From Erinaceus europaeus (lineage: Eukaryota; Chordata; Mammalia; Eulipotyphla; Erinaceidae), in assembly GCF_950295315.1 (NCBI RefSeq), contig NC_080164.1, positions 7,014,082-7,078,081 of the forward strand: a DNA stretch of 64,000 nt, written 5' to 3'. Both the position numbers and the translations under genes were made by a program. Below are positions 30,937-42,079 of the stretch, in pieces. Below the pieces are notes generated by a model. The model worked only from the letters and a program-made list of their open reading frames with translations. It was not told the DNA's origin and searched no databases. How positions within the stretch are numbered: the first letter of the stretch is position 1; each line of letters begins with the position of its first letter.

Positions 30937-31340
30937 TTTTGCTTTTTTTTTTTTAATTTTATTTATTTATTTATGAGAAAGACAGGGAGAGAAAGAACCA
31001 GACATCAGTCTGGCACATGTGCTGCTGGGGATCGAACTCGGGACATCATACTTGAGAGTCCAAAACTTTATCACTGTGCCACCTCCCGGACCACTTGTTG
31101 TTGTTGTTGTTTTAAAATAAAGATTTATTTCTTTTAAAAATATCTTTATCTTCGGAATACAGAGTGGAAGTGAGAGGAAATAGGAGGAAATAGAGTGACA
31201 GACCTACAGGAGTGCTTCACCACTTATGAAGCTTCCCACCCCTTGCAGGTTGGTGATGGGGGGGGGGACTAGAGACTTGAACCCAGGCCCTTACATACTC
31301 TTAATATGTGCACTCAAATGGTGTGCCACCACCTGGCTCC
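30937..31340 (-). mobile_element. Composite of two SINE units within one TSD
   Basis: Two tRNA-like units in the same orientation: 30951-31093 (reversed B box GGGGATCGAACTCGGGAC, AATAAATAAATAAA tail) and 31100-31340 (type C-like body AGTGAGAGGAAATAGGAGG, head GTGTGCCACCACCTGGCTCC). Only one duplication pair is visible, TCTGGTCAGTTCC at 30924-30936 and 31341-31353, outside both units. Confidence 0.85.
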
Positions 31341-31461
31341 TCTGGTCAGTTCCAGCTGTGACTCTGCAGTTCACAGCTGCCATTTCAGATTCTTGCAGTT
31401 GCTGGTGGCAACCTTCTCCTCCCCACCCCATATTATCCCTCCTTCCCTCCCTCCCCCCCTT

Positions 31462-31498
31462 TTTTTGCCACCAGGGTTATTACTGGCCAGAGACAAAG

Positions 31499-31576
<78 letters not shown>

Positions 31577-31688
31577 GAAGCAGAGACCCCTGCACTGCTG
31601 CACCACTCATGAAGGTGGGGACTGGAGGCTTGAATGTGGGCGCTCAAGCATGATAACATGTTCTACTGTGTGAACCACCACTTGGTCT
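31462..31688 (-). mobile_element. SINE remnant with (TA)n(GA)n, antisense
   Basis: GCCACCAGGGTTATTACTGG extension, a compound (TA)n(GA)n microsatellite (31502-31572) in place of the middle, then CACCACTCATGAAGGTGGGG and a degraded head. Confidence 0.8.
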
Positions 31689-31752
31689 AAACAGTTTTTA
31701 CTTTTCTTCTTCTTCAAACTCATTCTCAGGACAATGATAACTGAGTGGTGTT

Positions 31753-31754
<2 letters not shown>

Positions 31755-31811
<57 letters not shown>
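31755..31811. repeat. (CA)n microsatellite
   Basis: About 27 CA units directly upstream of the next SINE. Confidence 0.96.
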
Positions 31812-31813
<2 letters not shown>

Positions 31814-31814
<1 letters not shown>

Positions 31815-32065
31815 TGTCTCCAGGGTTATTACTGAGGCTCGGTGCCAGCACTACCAATCCACCTTTCCTGGTGGCCATTTTTTCCCTTTTTTCATTTTAT
31901 TAGATAGGACAGAGAAATTGAGAAGGGGGAAATCGAGCGGGAGAGAGAAAGATAGACACGTGCAGACCTGCTTCACTGCTCCTGTAGTGTTCCCCCTGCA
32001 AGTGGGGCCTGAGGGCTCGAATGTGGGTCCTTGTGCATAGTACTGTGTCTGCTTAATCTTCCTAC
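31814..32065 (-). mobile_element. Type B-like SINE, antisense
   Basis: GTCTCCAGGGTTATTACTGA, CCTTTCCTGGTGGCCATT, TTAGATAGGACAGAGAAATT, head GGTCCTTGTGCATAGTACTG. Confidence 0.85.
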
Positions 32066-32070
32066 ATATT

Positions 32071-32292
32071 TCTTTTTTTTTTAAATTTTTTTTCTTTATT
32101 TATTTGTTGGATAGAGACAGTCAGAAATTGAGAGGGAAGGGGGTGATAGAGAGGGAGAGAGACACCTGCAGCCCTGCTTCACCCCTTGTGAAGCTTTTCC
32201 CCTGTAGGTGGGGACCGGAGGCTCGAACCTGGGTCCTTGCGCACTGTGACATGTGCGCTCAAACCAGGCGTGCCACCACCTGCCCCCCCCCC
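32071..32292 (-). mobile_element. Type C SINE, antisense
   Basis: TTTATTTATTTGTTGGATAG, GACAGTCAGAAATTGAGAGG, GGAGGCTCGAACCTGGGTCC, GCACTGTGACATGTGCGC. Ends in a poly-C tract (32283-32293). Confidence 0.92.
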
Positions 32293-32699
32293 CATATTTG
32301 TTTGTCCTCACTGAGTAGATAGTTTGGGAGCCACGGTGCATGGTTTGAAGTGTCAGGATGGCCACATGTAATCTCATCTCTCCTGGAAACATCTCTTACT
32401 CCTGTTCTATGGAGCACACAAAGGTGTTGAAAGCAGGGCAAAGTTCTTTATTTCTGAAGAAACTACAAATATCTATATGTCAGAGGTCTACATTGGGGCC
32501 AAGCGCAACTATTTTCTCCTCTCTATACAAACCACAAGCTTTCCAGCCCATCTCTGTGCAGAAGTACTTTATTCTTGAGAAAAGCCTTCTTAAAAAAAAA
32601 TTATTTATTTTTGAGAGCTGGGGAGCAAACTCAGAGCCTCACACACGAGAATCTAAACTATATTCCTGGCCCTGAGAGGAGTCATCTTTTTGTTTCTTT

Positions 32700-33300
32700 C
32701 TTTTTAAAATTTTTATCAGTGATTTAGTATTGATTTACAAAACTGTAAGATAACAGGGGTATAATTCCACACCATCCCCTCCACCAGAGTTCTGTGTGCT
32801 CCTTCCCTGCATTGGAAACTGTATTAGTTTTCCCCAGATCACCTCACTTCTATAACTATATTTATATATATTTGCCCATGTCTTTCAATGGTCCTGCCTT
32901 CTTTTCTGAAGCCACACCTACTGCTTCTGATTATCTATCCCTCCCCCACTCCCTTCTGTCTTCAGGTTCTAATGGAGTTGGAGTTCAGAACCCTCTGGTT
33001 ATCTTCCCCTATCATTTCTCTCCCTCTGAGGATGTGGACCAAAATTGTTTTTGGGGATGCAGAAAGTGGCACATGTGGTTTCTATAAATGCTTCTCTGCT
33101 GGACATGGGCGTTGGCAGGTGGATCCATACCTCCAGTCTGTTTCTATCTTCCCTAGCGGGGTCTTTTTTTGTTTATTGGGGGATTACTGGCTCACTGTGT
33201 AGATAGTGGCTGGTACATGTATGAAATTTCCCAGTTTTTATAGCAATTGATAGTAGCCAAGTGGAGTTATCTTTTTCTAACCTGTCTCGTTCATTCTTCA
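32700..33300 (-). mobile_element. L1 3'-UTR fragments, antisense
   Basis: 32700-33160 is a diverged 3' UTR (TAGTATTGATTTACAAAACT, GCTGGACATGGGCGTTGGC). From 33165 a second type begins with TTTATTGGGGGATTACTGG and AATTTCCCAG, matching the 3' UTR at 24420. Two insertions or two subfamilies are joined. Confidence 0.75.
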
Positions 33301-33803
33301 TATTTGACCTTGGCCCTCCAGGCTCAACTCCCCTGTCTCTGCCCTTGTCCATACCTCCCATCACAGATGAACCCCTTCCCTCCTCTGATCTTCTGTGGCC
33401 CTTATGCTACCTGGGATCTCCTGCTTCACAATGCAAGCTCTCCTAGGCCTCCAGTAACTCTGAGGTCAAGGGCCAAGTTGTCGCCTGTTCTCCATAGTTC
33501 TCAGGACAGTGTTTGCCCTACAGCTGACCTGAGTGAACAGAAGATGCTATGAGTCCTGTGAACCACAGGGGAGTACTCTGGCCACAGAGTTCATCTCTCT
33601 CAGACATGTGAGTTCACTTAATGTATATCTGCCATTGCCTCTCCCCTGACTGCTCCAGACTGCTTATGATGACCTTTTAGTTTTTCAAGTGGAAACAGCC
33701 TATCTCAACACCTCTAATACTTATATCAACACAATGGTGAGAGGTACAGAGCAGAAAGTAAAACAACACTTTAAATGCCATCATCCAGCCAGAATAGATT
33801 TAA
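33301..33803. other. Single-copy region
   Basis: No repeat recognised. The 101-codon plus frame (33247-33552) starts in L1 sequence and has no known domain. Confidence 0.4.
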
Positions 33804-33822
33804 CCTCTTGGCATATATTCTT

Positions 33823-34100
33823 TTTTTTTTATATTTTATTTTATTTATTTATTCCCTTTTGTTGCCCTTGTTTTATTGTTGTAGTTATTATTGTCGTCGT
33901 TGTTGGATAGGACAGAGAGAAACGGAGAGAGGAGGGGAAGACAGAGAGGGGGAGAGAAAGATAGACACCTGCAGACCTGCTTCACCGCCTGTGAAGCGAC
34001 TCCCCTGCAGGTGGGGAGCCGGGGTTCGAACCGGGATCCTTATGCCGGTCCTTATGCTTTGCGCCACCTGCGCTTAACCCACTGCGCTACAGCCCAACTC
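33823..34100 (-). mobile_element. Type A SINE, antisense, young
   Basis: All segments match the consensus seen in this window, including GGGGTTCGAACCGGGATCC. The 19-bp duplication CCTCTTGGCATATATTCTT (33804-33822 and 34101-34119) is perfect. Confidence 0.97.
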
Positions 34101-34517
34101 CCTCTTGGCATATATTCTTACAGATCTTTTTTTTTTTTTTTTTTTTTTTGTTGTTGTTTTGCAAAGCCAGGCTTGCTTTGTAAAGATCAGACCACACCAT
34201 GTACATTTTGTTGTTGTTATTTTTTTTTGCCTTTTTAAATGCAGCCTACTATGATGATCTTTTTGTAAATCTACAGGGAGCTCAAAACACCACAGTTGGG
34301 AGAATGATTTTAAAAGTGTTGTTTTCTGAATTCAAATTCTAAGGCGCCACTCAAGTAGCATTGACCCTGGAGTGTTAGTTGGCTTCTCTGCCTACCAGTT
34401 TTCCCAGCTGTAAGATGAAGCTGGTAAAGGCACTGCGTGACTGAGTGTGATAAAGATTAAATGGGTCCAGACACGTAAATGTTTGGAGCTCTGTGTGACT
34501 CAGTGCACAGGACTCTT

Positions 34518-35205
34518 TTTTTTTTTTTTTTAATTTTAAAAAGGAGACATTAACAAAACCATAGGATAAGAGGGGTATATAACTTTGCACAACTCCCACC
34601 ACCAGAACTCTGTATCCCATCCCCTCCCCTGATAGCTTTCCTATTCTTTATCCCTCTGGGAGTATGGACCCAGGGTCATTGTGGGATGCAGAAGGTGGAA
34701 GGTCTGGCTTCTGTAATTGCTTCCCCGCTGAACATGGGCGTTGACTGGTCGGTCCATACTCCCAGTCTGCCTCTCTCTTTCCCTAGTGGGGTGGGGTTTA
34801 CAGTCAACAATATTTATACCCTTTCCCATATTAGGGAGCTACTTTCTTCTCTGATCCAGCTTTCTGTCCCTTTCCCAGCCATCACCTCCCCAGACAATAA
34901 CTTGGATCCACCTGCATATCAGATTTCAGGCTCAGAGTAAAAAACAAACAAACAAACAAACAAAAAACTAGTATAGCCACAGGCCCTTTGAAATATAACT
35001 AAAATATGCCTACTAGCTATCTACAAAATGGAGTACCTCCCAACTCTTCATCTGCACTATTCCAGCCTTTAGGTCCATGATGGTTCAACAATGTGTTTGG
35101 CTGTGTATGTTCACTCTCTTTTCAGCCACCAGGTTCCAGATGCCAGCAGGATGCCGACCAGACTTCCCTGGACAGACGACCCCACCAATGTGTCCTGGCG
35201 CTCCT
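34518..35205 (-). mobile_element. Twin-primed (5'-inverted) L1 3'-UTR insertion
   Basis: 34518-34797 is antisense L1 3' UTR. 34798-35205 is upstream 3' UTR in the opposite orientation, ending CCCCACCAATGTGTCCTGG, just short of the point where the first piece starts in intact copies (compare 3600-3700). GGACTCTT flanks the whole (34510-34517 and 35206-35213). An internal gap near 34940, holding an (AAAC)n run, shows further loss. Confidence 0.9.
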
Positions 35206-35335
35206 GGACTCTTATTCTTGTTATTTAATCATCTCTATTTTATTTCACCTGGCATTGGGACTTTGCTTGTGCAGGATACCACATTACCACAGAGTATTCT
35301 CTCTGAATCAACCCTTCACTTCTTCTTCTGTTCTT

Positions 35336-35910
35336 TTTTTTTTTTTTTTAGAGAGAGAAAGATAAAGAGGAAGGGGGAAGAAGAAGAGAGGAAGAGACAG
35401 TGGAGAGATAGCATAGCCAGTTTCCCCATCCACAAAGTGCCTGGTGCTCCTGTGTGGGACTGGAGCTCAAAACCAGGGCCAGTGCTTGGCAAGGAATGTG
35501 CTCTCCTGGGTGAGCTCTCTCCTGTTTCCCGATTTTGTTGTTATTGTCACAAAAGATTCCATTCTGAGGCTGAACCTCTAGGCTGCCTTGACTCTTTACT
35601 CTTACAAATCATGAGCGGCACAGTGAACATCTTTGAACATTCATCCCTGCACCCTTGTTTGAATCACGCTGTTCCCCCCCAGGGGGATCCAATCCAAGAT
35701 GTGGAACTATAGGATTTGAAAACAAAAAGAAAGAAAGAAATGTACTTGTTGCGTAGAGACAGAGAGAAATCAGTAGAGGGGGGAGATACAACAGGAGAGG
35801 AATGGGGGGGTGGAGACACTTGTTTAGGCAGCTTTTCCCTGCAGGTCAGGAATGAGGACTTGAATCCAGTCCTTATGCATTCTTACAGGTGAGCTCTACA
35901 AAGTGCTACA
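35336..35910 (-). mobile_element. Two degraded SINE-like elements, antisense
   Basis: 35336-35524 has a purine body, GGAGCTCAAAACCAGGGCC and GTGCTTGGCAAGGAATGTGC. 35735-35910 has GTAGAGACAGAGAGAAATCA, GGACTTGAATCCAGTCCTTA and GCATTCTTACAGGTGAGC. Both are old. The plus frame at 35077-35712 runs across L1 and this SINE and is not a gene. Confidence 0.55.
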
Positions 35911-36009
35911 GGCTTTTATGATATATATCTGGGATTTTATACCATTGCTACAGGTCCTATAGAAGGTTTCTTTTAACAAAATACCCTTTCTCCTATATCC
36001 TCCGAATAA

Positions 36010-36417
36010 TTACCATCCAGGTTATTGCTGAGGCTTGGTGCTGAAATTACAAATCCACTGCTCTTGGCAACTATTTTCTTTCTTTATTTCCTTCTTTTAA
36101 AAAAAATATATATTTTAAATTTTTTATATTTATTCCCTTTTCTTGCCCTAGTTGTTTTGTTGTTGTAGTTATTATTGTTATTATTGGTGTCGTTGTTGGA
36201 TAGGACAGGAAGAAATGGAGAGAGGAGGGGAAGACAGAGAGGGGGAGAGAAAGATAGACACCTGCAGACCTGCTTCACCACCTGTGAAGGGACTCCCTCT
36301 TCACAGCGCAGGTGGGGAGTGCAGGTGGGGAGCCGAGGGCTCCAACCCGGATGTTTAAGCCGGTCCTTGTGCTTCGTGCCACGTGAGCTTAACCCACTGC
36401 GCTATCCCCTGACTCCC
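36010..36417 (-). mobile_element. Type B SINE, antisense
   Basis: CATCCAGGTTATTGCTGAGG extension, then a T-rich break and the full type A body and head. A small insertion duplicates GCAGGTGGGGAG (about 36309 and 36321). Confidence 0.85.
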
Positions 36418-36419
36418 CT

Positions 36420-36768
36420 TTTTTCTTTTTGCCTTCGGGGTTATTGCTAGGGCTTGGTGCCAGCACTACAAACCCACTCCTCCTGGCGGCCATGTTTTTC
36501 CCATTTTTGTTGCCCTTGTTGTCATTGCTGTTGTTGTTGGATAGGACAGAGAAAAATTGACAGAGGAGGGGAAGACGGGTGGGGGAAGGAGAGAAAGATA
36601 GACACCTGCAGACCTGCTTCACCTCTTGAAAGCGACCCCTCCCCCCAACTGCGGGTGGGGAGCCCCGGGGCTCAAACCGGGATACTTAAGCCGGATGCCA
36701 GTCCTTGCGCATCACGCCATGTGCGCTTAACCCACTGCACTACTTACTGCCAGGCCCCCAGCGGCCAT
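36420..36768 (-). mobile_element. Type B SINE, antisense
   Basis: GCCTTCGGGGTTATTGCTAG, GGATAGGACAGAGAAAAATT, and head with a duplicated patch (GCCGGATGCCAGTCC) ending TACTGCCAGGCCCCC. Confidence 0.88.
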
Positions 36769-36814
36769 TTTCTTGCATTTCCATCCCTTCCTTCATTCCT
36801 TCTTCTCTCCCAAC

Positions 36815-37000
36815 CTCCCTCCCTCCCTCCCTTCCTTCCTTCCTTCCTTCCTTCCTTCCTTCCTTCCTTCCTTTCCCTTTTTCTATTTTATTTGACTGTT
36901 TGGACAGAAACTGAAAGGGGAGGGGGAGACAGGGAGAGAGAGAGAGACACCTACAGCCCTGCTTCACCTCTTCTGAAGCTTCTCTTTTCTAGGTGGGGAG
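36815..37000 (-). mobile_element. (TTCC)n plus truncated type C SINE
   Basis: A (CTCC)/(TTCC)n tract (36815-36872) is followed by GGACAGAAACTGAAAGGGGA and CACCTACAGCCCTGCTTCAC. The head is lost. Confidence 0.75.
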
Positions 37001-37059
37001 TGGGCTAGGCAGATCTTTGAGCATAGGAATGGGTGTGTTTCCATCCTACCCCAATTCCT

Positions 37060-37214
37060 CTTTCCCTTTCCCCCTCTCCCTCCCCTCCCCTCCCCTCCTC
37101 TCCCCTTCCCTTTTCTTCTCCCTCTCTTCTCCTCTCCCCTCCCCTCCCCTTCCCATCCCATTCTCCCTCCCTGCCTCCTCCCTCCCTCCCTTCCTTCCTT
37201 CCTTCCTTCCTTCC
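37060..37214. repeat. Polypyrimidine tract, CCCTCC/CTTCC-rich
   Basis: About 155 bp nearly pure C/T on the plus strand, ending in (CTTC)n. The Gly/Arg/Glu frames on the other strand are artefacts. Confidence 0.93.
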
Positions 37215-37257
37215 CACTATGTTAGTGCAGACATTTGATAGATTTAAAACAGGGGGA

Positions 37258-37412
37258 TGGGATTCAGGAGGTAACTCAGTGGGTTAAGCGCACATGGCTG
37301 AAGAGCAATAAAGATCCAGGTTCGAGCCCTTGGCTCCCCACCTGTAGGGGGATTGCTTCACAGTTGGTGAAGCAGGAAACAAAAACAAAACAAACAAACA
37401 AACAAACAAACG
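37258..37412 (+). mobile_element. Type A SINE, sense, 3'-shortened
   Basis: GGGATTCAGGAGGTAACTCAG head, CAGGTTCGAGCCCTTGG B box, TTGGTGAAGCAGG stem, then directly an (AAAC)n tail. The CT-rich body is missing. Confidence 0.85.
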
Positions 37413-37502
37413 GGAAAGATGGGACAGCATAGTGTCTGAAGGCCCTGGTTGGGCACAAGTGCCTGATCATTCCTAGTTCTTTGCACCAGGCTGGTGGGGG
37501 AC

Positions 37503-37919
37503 TGTTGTTTTCGTCGGGCTGGCTTCATGGGCGGGCAACAGATGACCAGGGACTCACGGTTGAGCTGTAGGCAGTATCTCTTTATTCATGCAGGACGCAG
37601 CACAATCTAAGCTGAGCTAAGCTAAACTCAAGGTACCGTAAAACTCACAATGCTGTCTTTATATATACTTGCCAAGTAGGGTGGAAACAGGATGTGACAT
37701 AGAGAGGGTGGAGAGAAAAGTGACTGGTGACAAGCAGAGTGTGACAAGGAGGGGGCAGAGCAGGCGAGAATCCTATCACTGAACCACCAATGCCTTGGAG
37801 GGAGGGTGGTGCTTGTTAACAGTTATGTAAATAGAATGCAGTGGTTATGTAAATAGAATAGTGTTAAGCAGGGGGGATTTAAACCAAATGAAACAGAAGG
37901 GGTCTCATGCATACCAACA
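37503..37919 (-). mobile_element. Solo LTR with 6-bp TSD
   Basis: 417 bp from TGTTGTTTTCGTCGGGCTGG to CATACCAACA. Perfect 6-bp duplication GGGGAC (37497-37502 and 37920-37925). Reversed poly(A) signal at 37581-37586; TATA-like TTTATATATA (about 37660). Same family as 1986-2354 and, more distantly, 45770-46387. No internal retroviral sequence adjoins, so it arose by LTR-LTR recombination. Confidence 0.93.
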
Positions 37920-37925
37920 GGGGAC

Positions 37926-38760
37926 TTCCGCAGGGTGAAAGGGGAGGTTCCTCTCTGGGGCCAGTGGGATGGTGGCCCTCATGTGGGTCCCCCATCTCCT
38001 GGCATCAAGGTACAAGATGCTTCCTTTCCAGAGGGCTTTCTCCTACTTTCTTCTCTGTAGATTGTCTTTGGAGGTGACTCAGCAGCCTGCTGCCTCCTTC
38101 TGCTCCCCAGGGGACGTTGTCTAGGAACTCAGAACCCAAGGAGAGGGAAATCTCATTCAGTTACGCACTCAGCAAGCCTTCGGGATTTCTGGAGATGGCG
38201 TTGCATTTACTCGTTCTAGATGACCGAGAGACATAGAATTTATATCAGTGTTTCAACTATGTTTAGGAAGCTTTGCTTTAGAAAAACACTTGCTGGTTTC
38301 TCTCAGGAAATGAGAAATTTTGTAATTTAAAAAAAAATTCCTGTACATGTCAGCCCCAGAAGAGTTGTCCTTGTTTTCTTGGGAGGAGCCAACTTAAGGG
38401 AAAGGCGACAACACTGATCATTCAAAAGATTTCACCTGTGAATGCGTGGCATTCCTTGACATTGAAAGAAGTAAGTGCTTTGGGGGTATTTATAGCACTC
38501 TGAATCAAGCTGGAGGTGTAGTATTTTCTGATTGCTTTTGGATTATTGGATTTAAATATAAATACCTTTTTTTTTTCCCCTCCTGGCACACAAAATCCAG
38601 TTATGGTGGTCTGAATGTGAGTTTTAAATTTTATTTAAGTGAAACCCTAGCCTACAATCCTCCTTAGTTAAGCAAGATGGAGGTAGGGTCAGATTTCACT
38701 GTTCATTTTCATTCCTGTGATTTCATTACTCCCGTGTTTTATTAAGAGTTGGCCTGTGAG
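37926..38760. other. Single-copy region
   Basis: Unique-looking sequence on the right of the solo LTR. No exon or repeat recognised. Confidence 0.4.
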
Positions 38761-38767
38761 TGGTGAG

Positions 38768-39607
38768 TGTGGGGGCGGGGTAGGACTCCAAATCGGACAC
38801 ACATTTTTCGGGGGCTCTTTCTGGTTCGGGGTGATCTCCAGGGGAAAGGTAATGGACTTGTTCTTTCTCGCTCATGACAGGGGTGACACGAAGTAAAAGC
38901 CACCAGGGAGCTCCTCAGCGTGTAACTCAGAACTCAGAGCTCGTTTATTAGCAAGGGGGACATGAGTGAAATAGAAAAACAAACGAAGGGAATATTACTG
39001 AAATATGTCAGAAATTACAGGTTTCTTAACGGTCGGCATGCCCCTAAGGTAGGGGGCTGGTATGACAGGAATTGATGAGATACAAGACAGTTATTCTCCA
39101 TGACACAAGCAACTTAATTATCCAAAGGTATTTGAGAGAAGCATAGGGGTTAAACCCGTAGGGTGAGACAGAGAGAAGATGGATATCAAAAAGCCATATA
39201 GTTTGGAATTTCTCTTGTCTGGGGTCTGAGGTGTGTGATGAAGTGTGTGATAAGGTGTGTTCTTCTGTGACCAGAAGGTGACTTTGAATAAGTGAATCTG
39301 CGGCCATGTGGCCTGCGGTTAATGGAGGGAAGTACTGGGGTATCTGTGGGCCTGAGAGTCAAGAAGGAAAGAACCAAGTCTGAGTTTCCCCCCTTATGCT
39401 CACCTCGGTTGAGAGAGACTTACCAAGAGGTTATCTTCTCAGACCTCCAACCAAGGATGGGGGGGGGGGTTTCTCCCTAAGCTCTATCAGGCTTACACAT
39501 GGTCCCAACACATTTGCATTTTTTCCTGAGACATCACTGAGTTTCCACAGGGTTGAAGCTCTGGTTAGGCCTGAGGTGGTGAGAATGCAGGGAACTGGAG
39601 TCGGCCC
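38768..39607 (-). mobile_element. Possible older LTR, boundaries unresolved
   Basis: CGGGGTGATCTCC, CTCCTCAGCGTGTAACTCAG and GAGCTCGTTTATTAGCAAGG look like the reversed 3' part of an LTR with a poly(A) signal (38944-38949). The class I element at 39608 could have inserted into it, with its remainder from 46877 onward. I could not find matching TSDs. Confidence 0.35.
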
Positions 39608-40203
39608 TGTTAGCGAGCATAAATCAAACCACCATCCACTGAAAGGAAGCAAAGATGTTTATTGACGAATTGCAATCCAGGCCAAGATGGTGACTGGTGT
39701 TAGTCTACCAAGCTCGATCCCGAACAGGGCTCAAACCACACAATTTATAGGAATTCAGACTACACTCAGGGAGGGGGAACACATCACCTTATCAACCTAC
39801 ATCCAATAACAGGCTATAGCAAACACAAAATCCAATCATTTCAAACTTAGCAAAAGCATGATCCATTCAAAGCAAAGCACGGGCTAGTTTCAAATATTGC
39901 AAGATCACACAACCAATAGAATTCAGCCAGGTAGGGTCACCACATCCCCCCACCATCAGCTATGACCACCCTTCTGGTAAACAGCATGCCACAAACTCTG
40001 TGCAAAGGTCCTGAAAAGGCTTGTCCCCATGCAGGGTCCTTCGAACAACTTACAAAACAATGGGTGGCCTTCACTGATTAGGTCCTGTTTTTTCAAGGGG
40101 AAAGGGCAAGGAATTTTCCACCTCATACTACAAGTAACGCATACTAAAAGCACTTAACAAACAACTGCATAAAAAGGGAATTTCAAGGCTACTGCCTTTT
40201 ACA
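39608..40203 (-). mobile_element. 3' LTR of the endogenous retrovirus
   Basis: 596 bp, TG...CA ends. Read on the minus strand: TGTAAAAGGCAGTAGCC start, several ATTGG (inverted CCAAT) motifs, TATA box CCTATAAATTG (about 39741-39751), poly(A) signal AATAAA (39658-39663), end CTCGCTAACA. By eye it differs from the 5' LTR at about 14 positions (roughly 2.3%), with equal length once the nested element is removed. Confidence 0.95.
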
Positions 40204-40213
40204 TTCCCCACTT
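40204..40213 (-). other. Polypurine tract
   Basis: Minus-strand AAGTGGGGAA directly before the 3' LTR, the expected place and composition for the plus-strand primer of reverse transcription. Confidence 0.8.
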
Positions 40214-40379
40214 GTCTTAGCCAAGAATCAAATCCTTGATTCATCTTCATCTTTTTCTCTTTCTGTTGAAGCCTCAGCATACCTGGTTCTAAGAACCATT
40301 ATCTTAAGAGTCCTCTGTTTCAGTGGGCTCAGCAACTGCCCTCTTCAAACGAGTGTGATGAATCTAGTGGCGCTTTCCG

Positions 40380-40965
40380 GCAACCTATGCAGCAGTTGGT
40401 GTACTCAGGATCACGATATAAGGTCCTTCTCACTGGGTGTGCCTTGTGGAGCAGGCAGCAGGTGACAGGGTCCTTCCCAAAGGCTTGTAGCACAGCATTC
40501 TAATTGTCCTGCAATATAGGCTGGAGATCTGTAAGAACTTGGTAACAGTTGTGGGATAGATCAGAGACAAGAGCATCACAGATCATGACAGCAGCAGTCT
40601 GCCAAAAGCCCTTTCAAAGGGAGACAGTTTGTTTACAAATGGGAAACAGTGCACTCTCAGAAGGGCCTGAGCCAGGAGCGATACCCATCCCCTGCCAGTT
40701 TCAAGGGTTAATTTAGTTAAAGTCTCCTTTAAGGTCTAATTTACCTCTCTACCTGCCCAGGGATATGAGGCTCATTAGCACAATGAAATTTCCAATTTGT
40801 TCCCATTTCTCGGGCCACTAACTGAGACACAAAAACAATGAATGTCTGCTTATCAGAACCAATGGTGAGAGGGAACTCTCCACTTGGGCACTATTTTATC
40901 TAAAATTTTCTTGCTCACCATCTATGCCCCCTCAGACTTTATTGGTTAAACCTCTACCCAACTTG
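40380..40965 (-). pseudogene. pol integrase remnant
   Basis: The minus-strand translation contains GSDKQTFIVFVSQLVAREM and, further on, WKFHCANEPHIPGQVER: the second Asp and the Glu of the integrase DDE core at about the usual spacing, in retroviral sequence context. Stop codons follow immediately (after about 40745) and recur through the C-terminal part. The N-terminal zinc-binding part was not found. Inactive. Confidence 0.85.
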
Positions 40966-41229
40966 AAAATGTGTACTTATACCCAAAAGTCTCTGATTTT
41001 ACTTCTGTAAAATCTATTTAGTCTCTAGTCCTAATCTCTTGCCCATCTTATCTTTCTCCTTACTGTATCCAGGGTCCTTTGGAAGCAGGGAGCCTAGTAG
41101 AATCAATGTCAAGGCTGGCTCTGCTTGCTGTGTAGCTGCACAAGTGGCTTCATCTGTCCTCTAGTTTCTTTTCTGATGTCCGGAACAATGGATCACAGCT
41201 GCTTCTTGCAGGGTCCATGTGGCCTCCAG

Positions 41230-41600
41230 TAGCCTTGTGCTGGATCTTCTTCCCAGTGGAGGTCAGGAATTTTTCTTCTCCATGTGCTTCATGCACATGT
41301 CATGTAGCCAAGGCATACCTCTTGGTAGTCATGCTTTTGCGGGGAGCTTCAGGATCCGTCTCCAACATCAGGGTGGCAGAGTTCAGGCCGGTGGCAGCAC
41401 TGAATTTCACTCATGGCTGGTCTAGGAACAGAACTTGGTAGCAGGTTAGGTGGGCATTGGACTTGCCCCAGTGATGGCTTGTCTGCTTTCCTTACCAGCT
41501 GTGCCACAGGTGCTATTGTCCTCAGGTATTTTTGTCCATCCAACAGCCACTGGGTCCAATGTTTGACAAATAGGCAATGGATCTGTGCCATGGCCCAAGT
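41230..41600 (-). pseudogene. pol reverse-transcriptase end / RNase H remnant
   Basis: The minus frame 41349-41591 has [20 protein letters not shown], typical of the connection region after the polymerase domain. At about 41230-41320 the text RYALAT, a stop (TGA), then HVHEAHGEEKFLTSTGKK matches the C-terminal RNase H region. Frameshifts separate the two. The polymerase palm with its catalytic Asp pair is absent, so this copy cannot make reverse transcriptase. Confidence 0.85.
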
Positions 41601-41639
41601 TTTTGGGTCAGCACTCCCCGGCTTATGCCTTTAAGTTCA

Positions 41640-42075
41640 TCCACCAGCAGTCTAAATGGCTTGTTGATAAAACAGCCTTTCTTCCAGGGTCCTTTTTCTT
41701 TGCAGTAACATCACTGATCTTTCTCTACCCTTAGCCCCATTTTTCTGACTTTCCTTTTCCCTCTGGGCACTTCCCCAACTTTCTCTTTCTTTCTTTTCAA
41801 AGTCTAATGTCAAAACATTTACCAACTTCTTAAAAACCCTCTGAGCAATCTCTCAGCTTTCTTTAAATCTTTCTGTCTTCTGTAACTTTCCTCTAATACC
41901 TGGGGCAGATTTGAGCAACAAAAGACCAAATTTAGTGCCATTCTATTTATCTTAGATTTGTGGGCCATTTTACTGCCCCTTGGAGACCCCCTAAGAGAAC
42001 CTGGCGGTATGATTGAAGGGGTATCACTGCTGTACTTGTACATTTGTAACCAGTAACACACACACAAAACCAAAT
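41640..42075 (-). pseudogene. gag C-terminal / nucleocapsid remnant
   Basis: Minus frame 41819-42073 ends LEESYRRQKDLKKAERLLRG, a basic helix-like stretch. About 110 bases further on lies [13 protein letters not shown] (about 41675-41715), resembling a single CCHC zinc knuckle in which the first Cys codon reads TGA and the His is Pro. The next recognisable sequence is already the end of reverse transcriptase, so protease and most of polymerase were deleted at about 41600-41640. Confidence 0.7.
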
Positions 42076-42079
42076 TAGG

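Noticed and set aside
35077..35712. 211-codon plus-strand frame
   Set aside because: Runs across inverted L1 UTR, unique DNA and a degraded SINE; no domain and no splice context.
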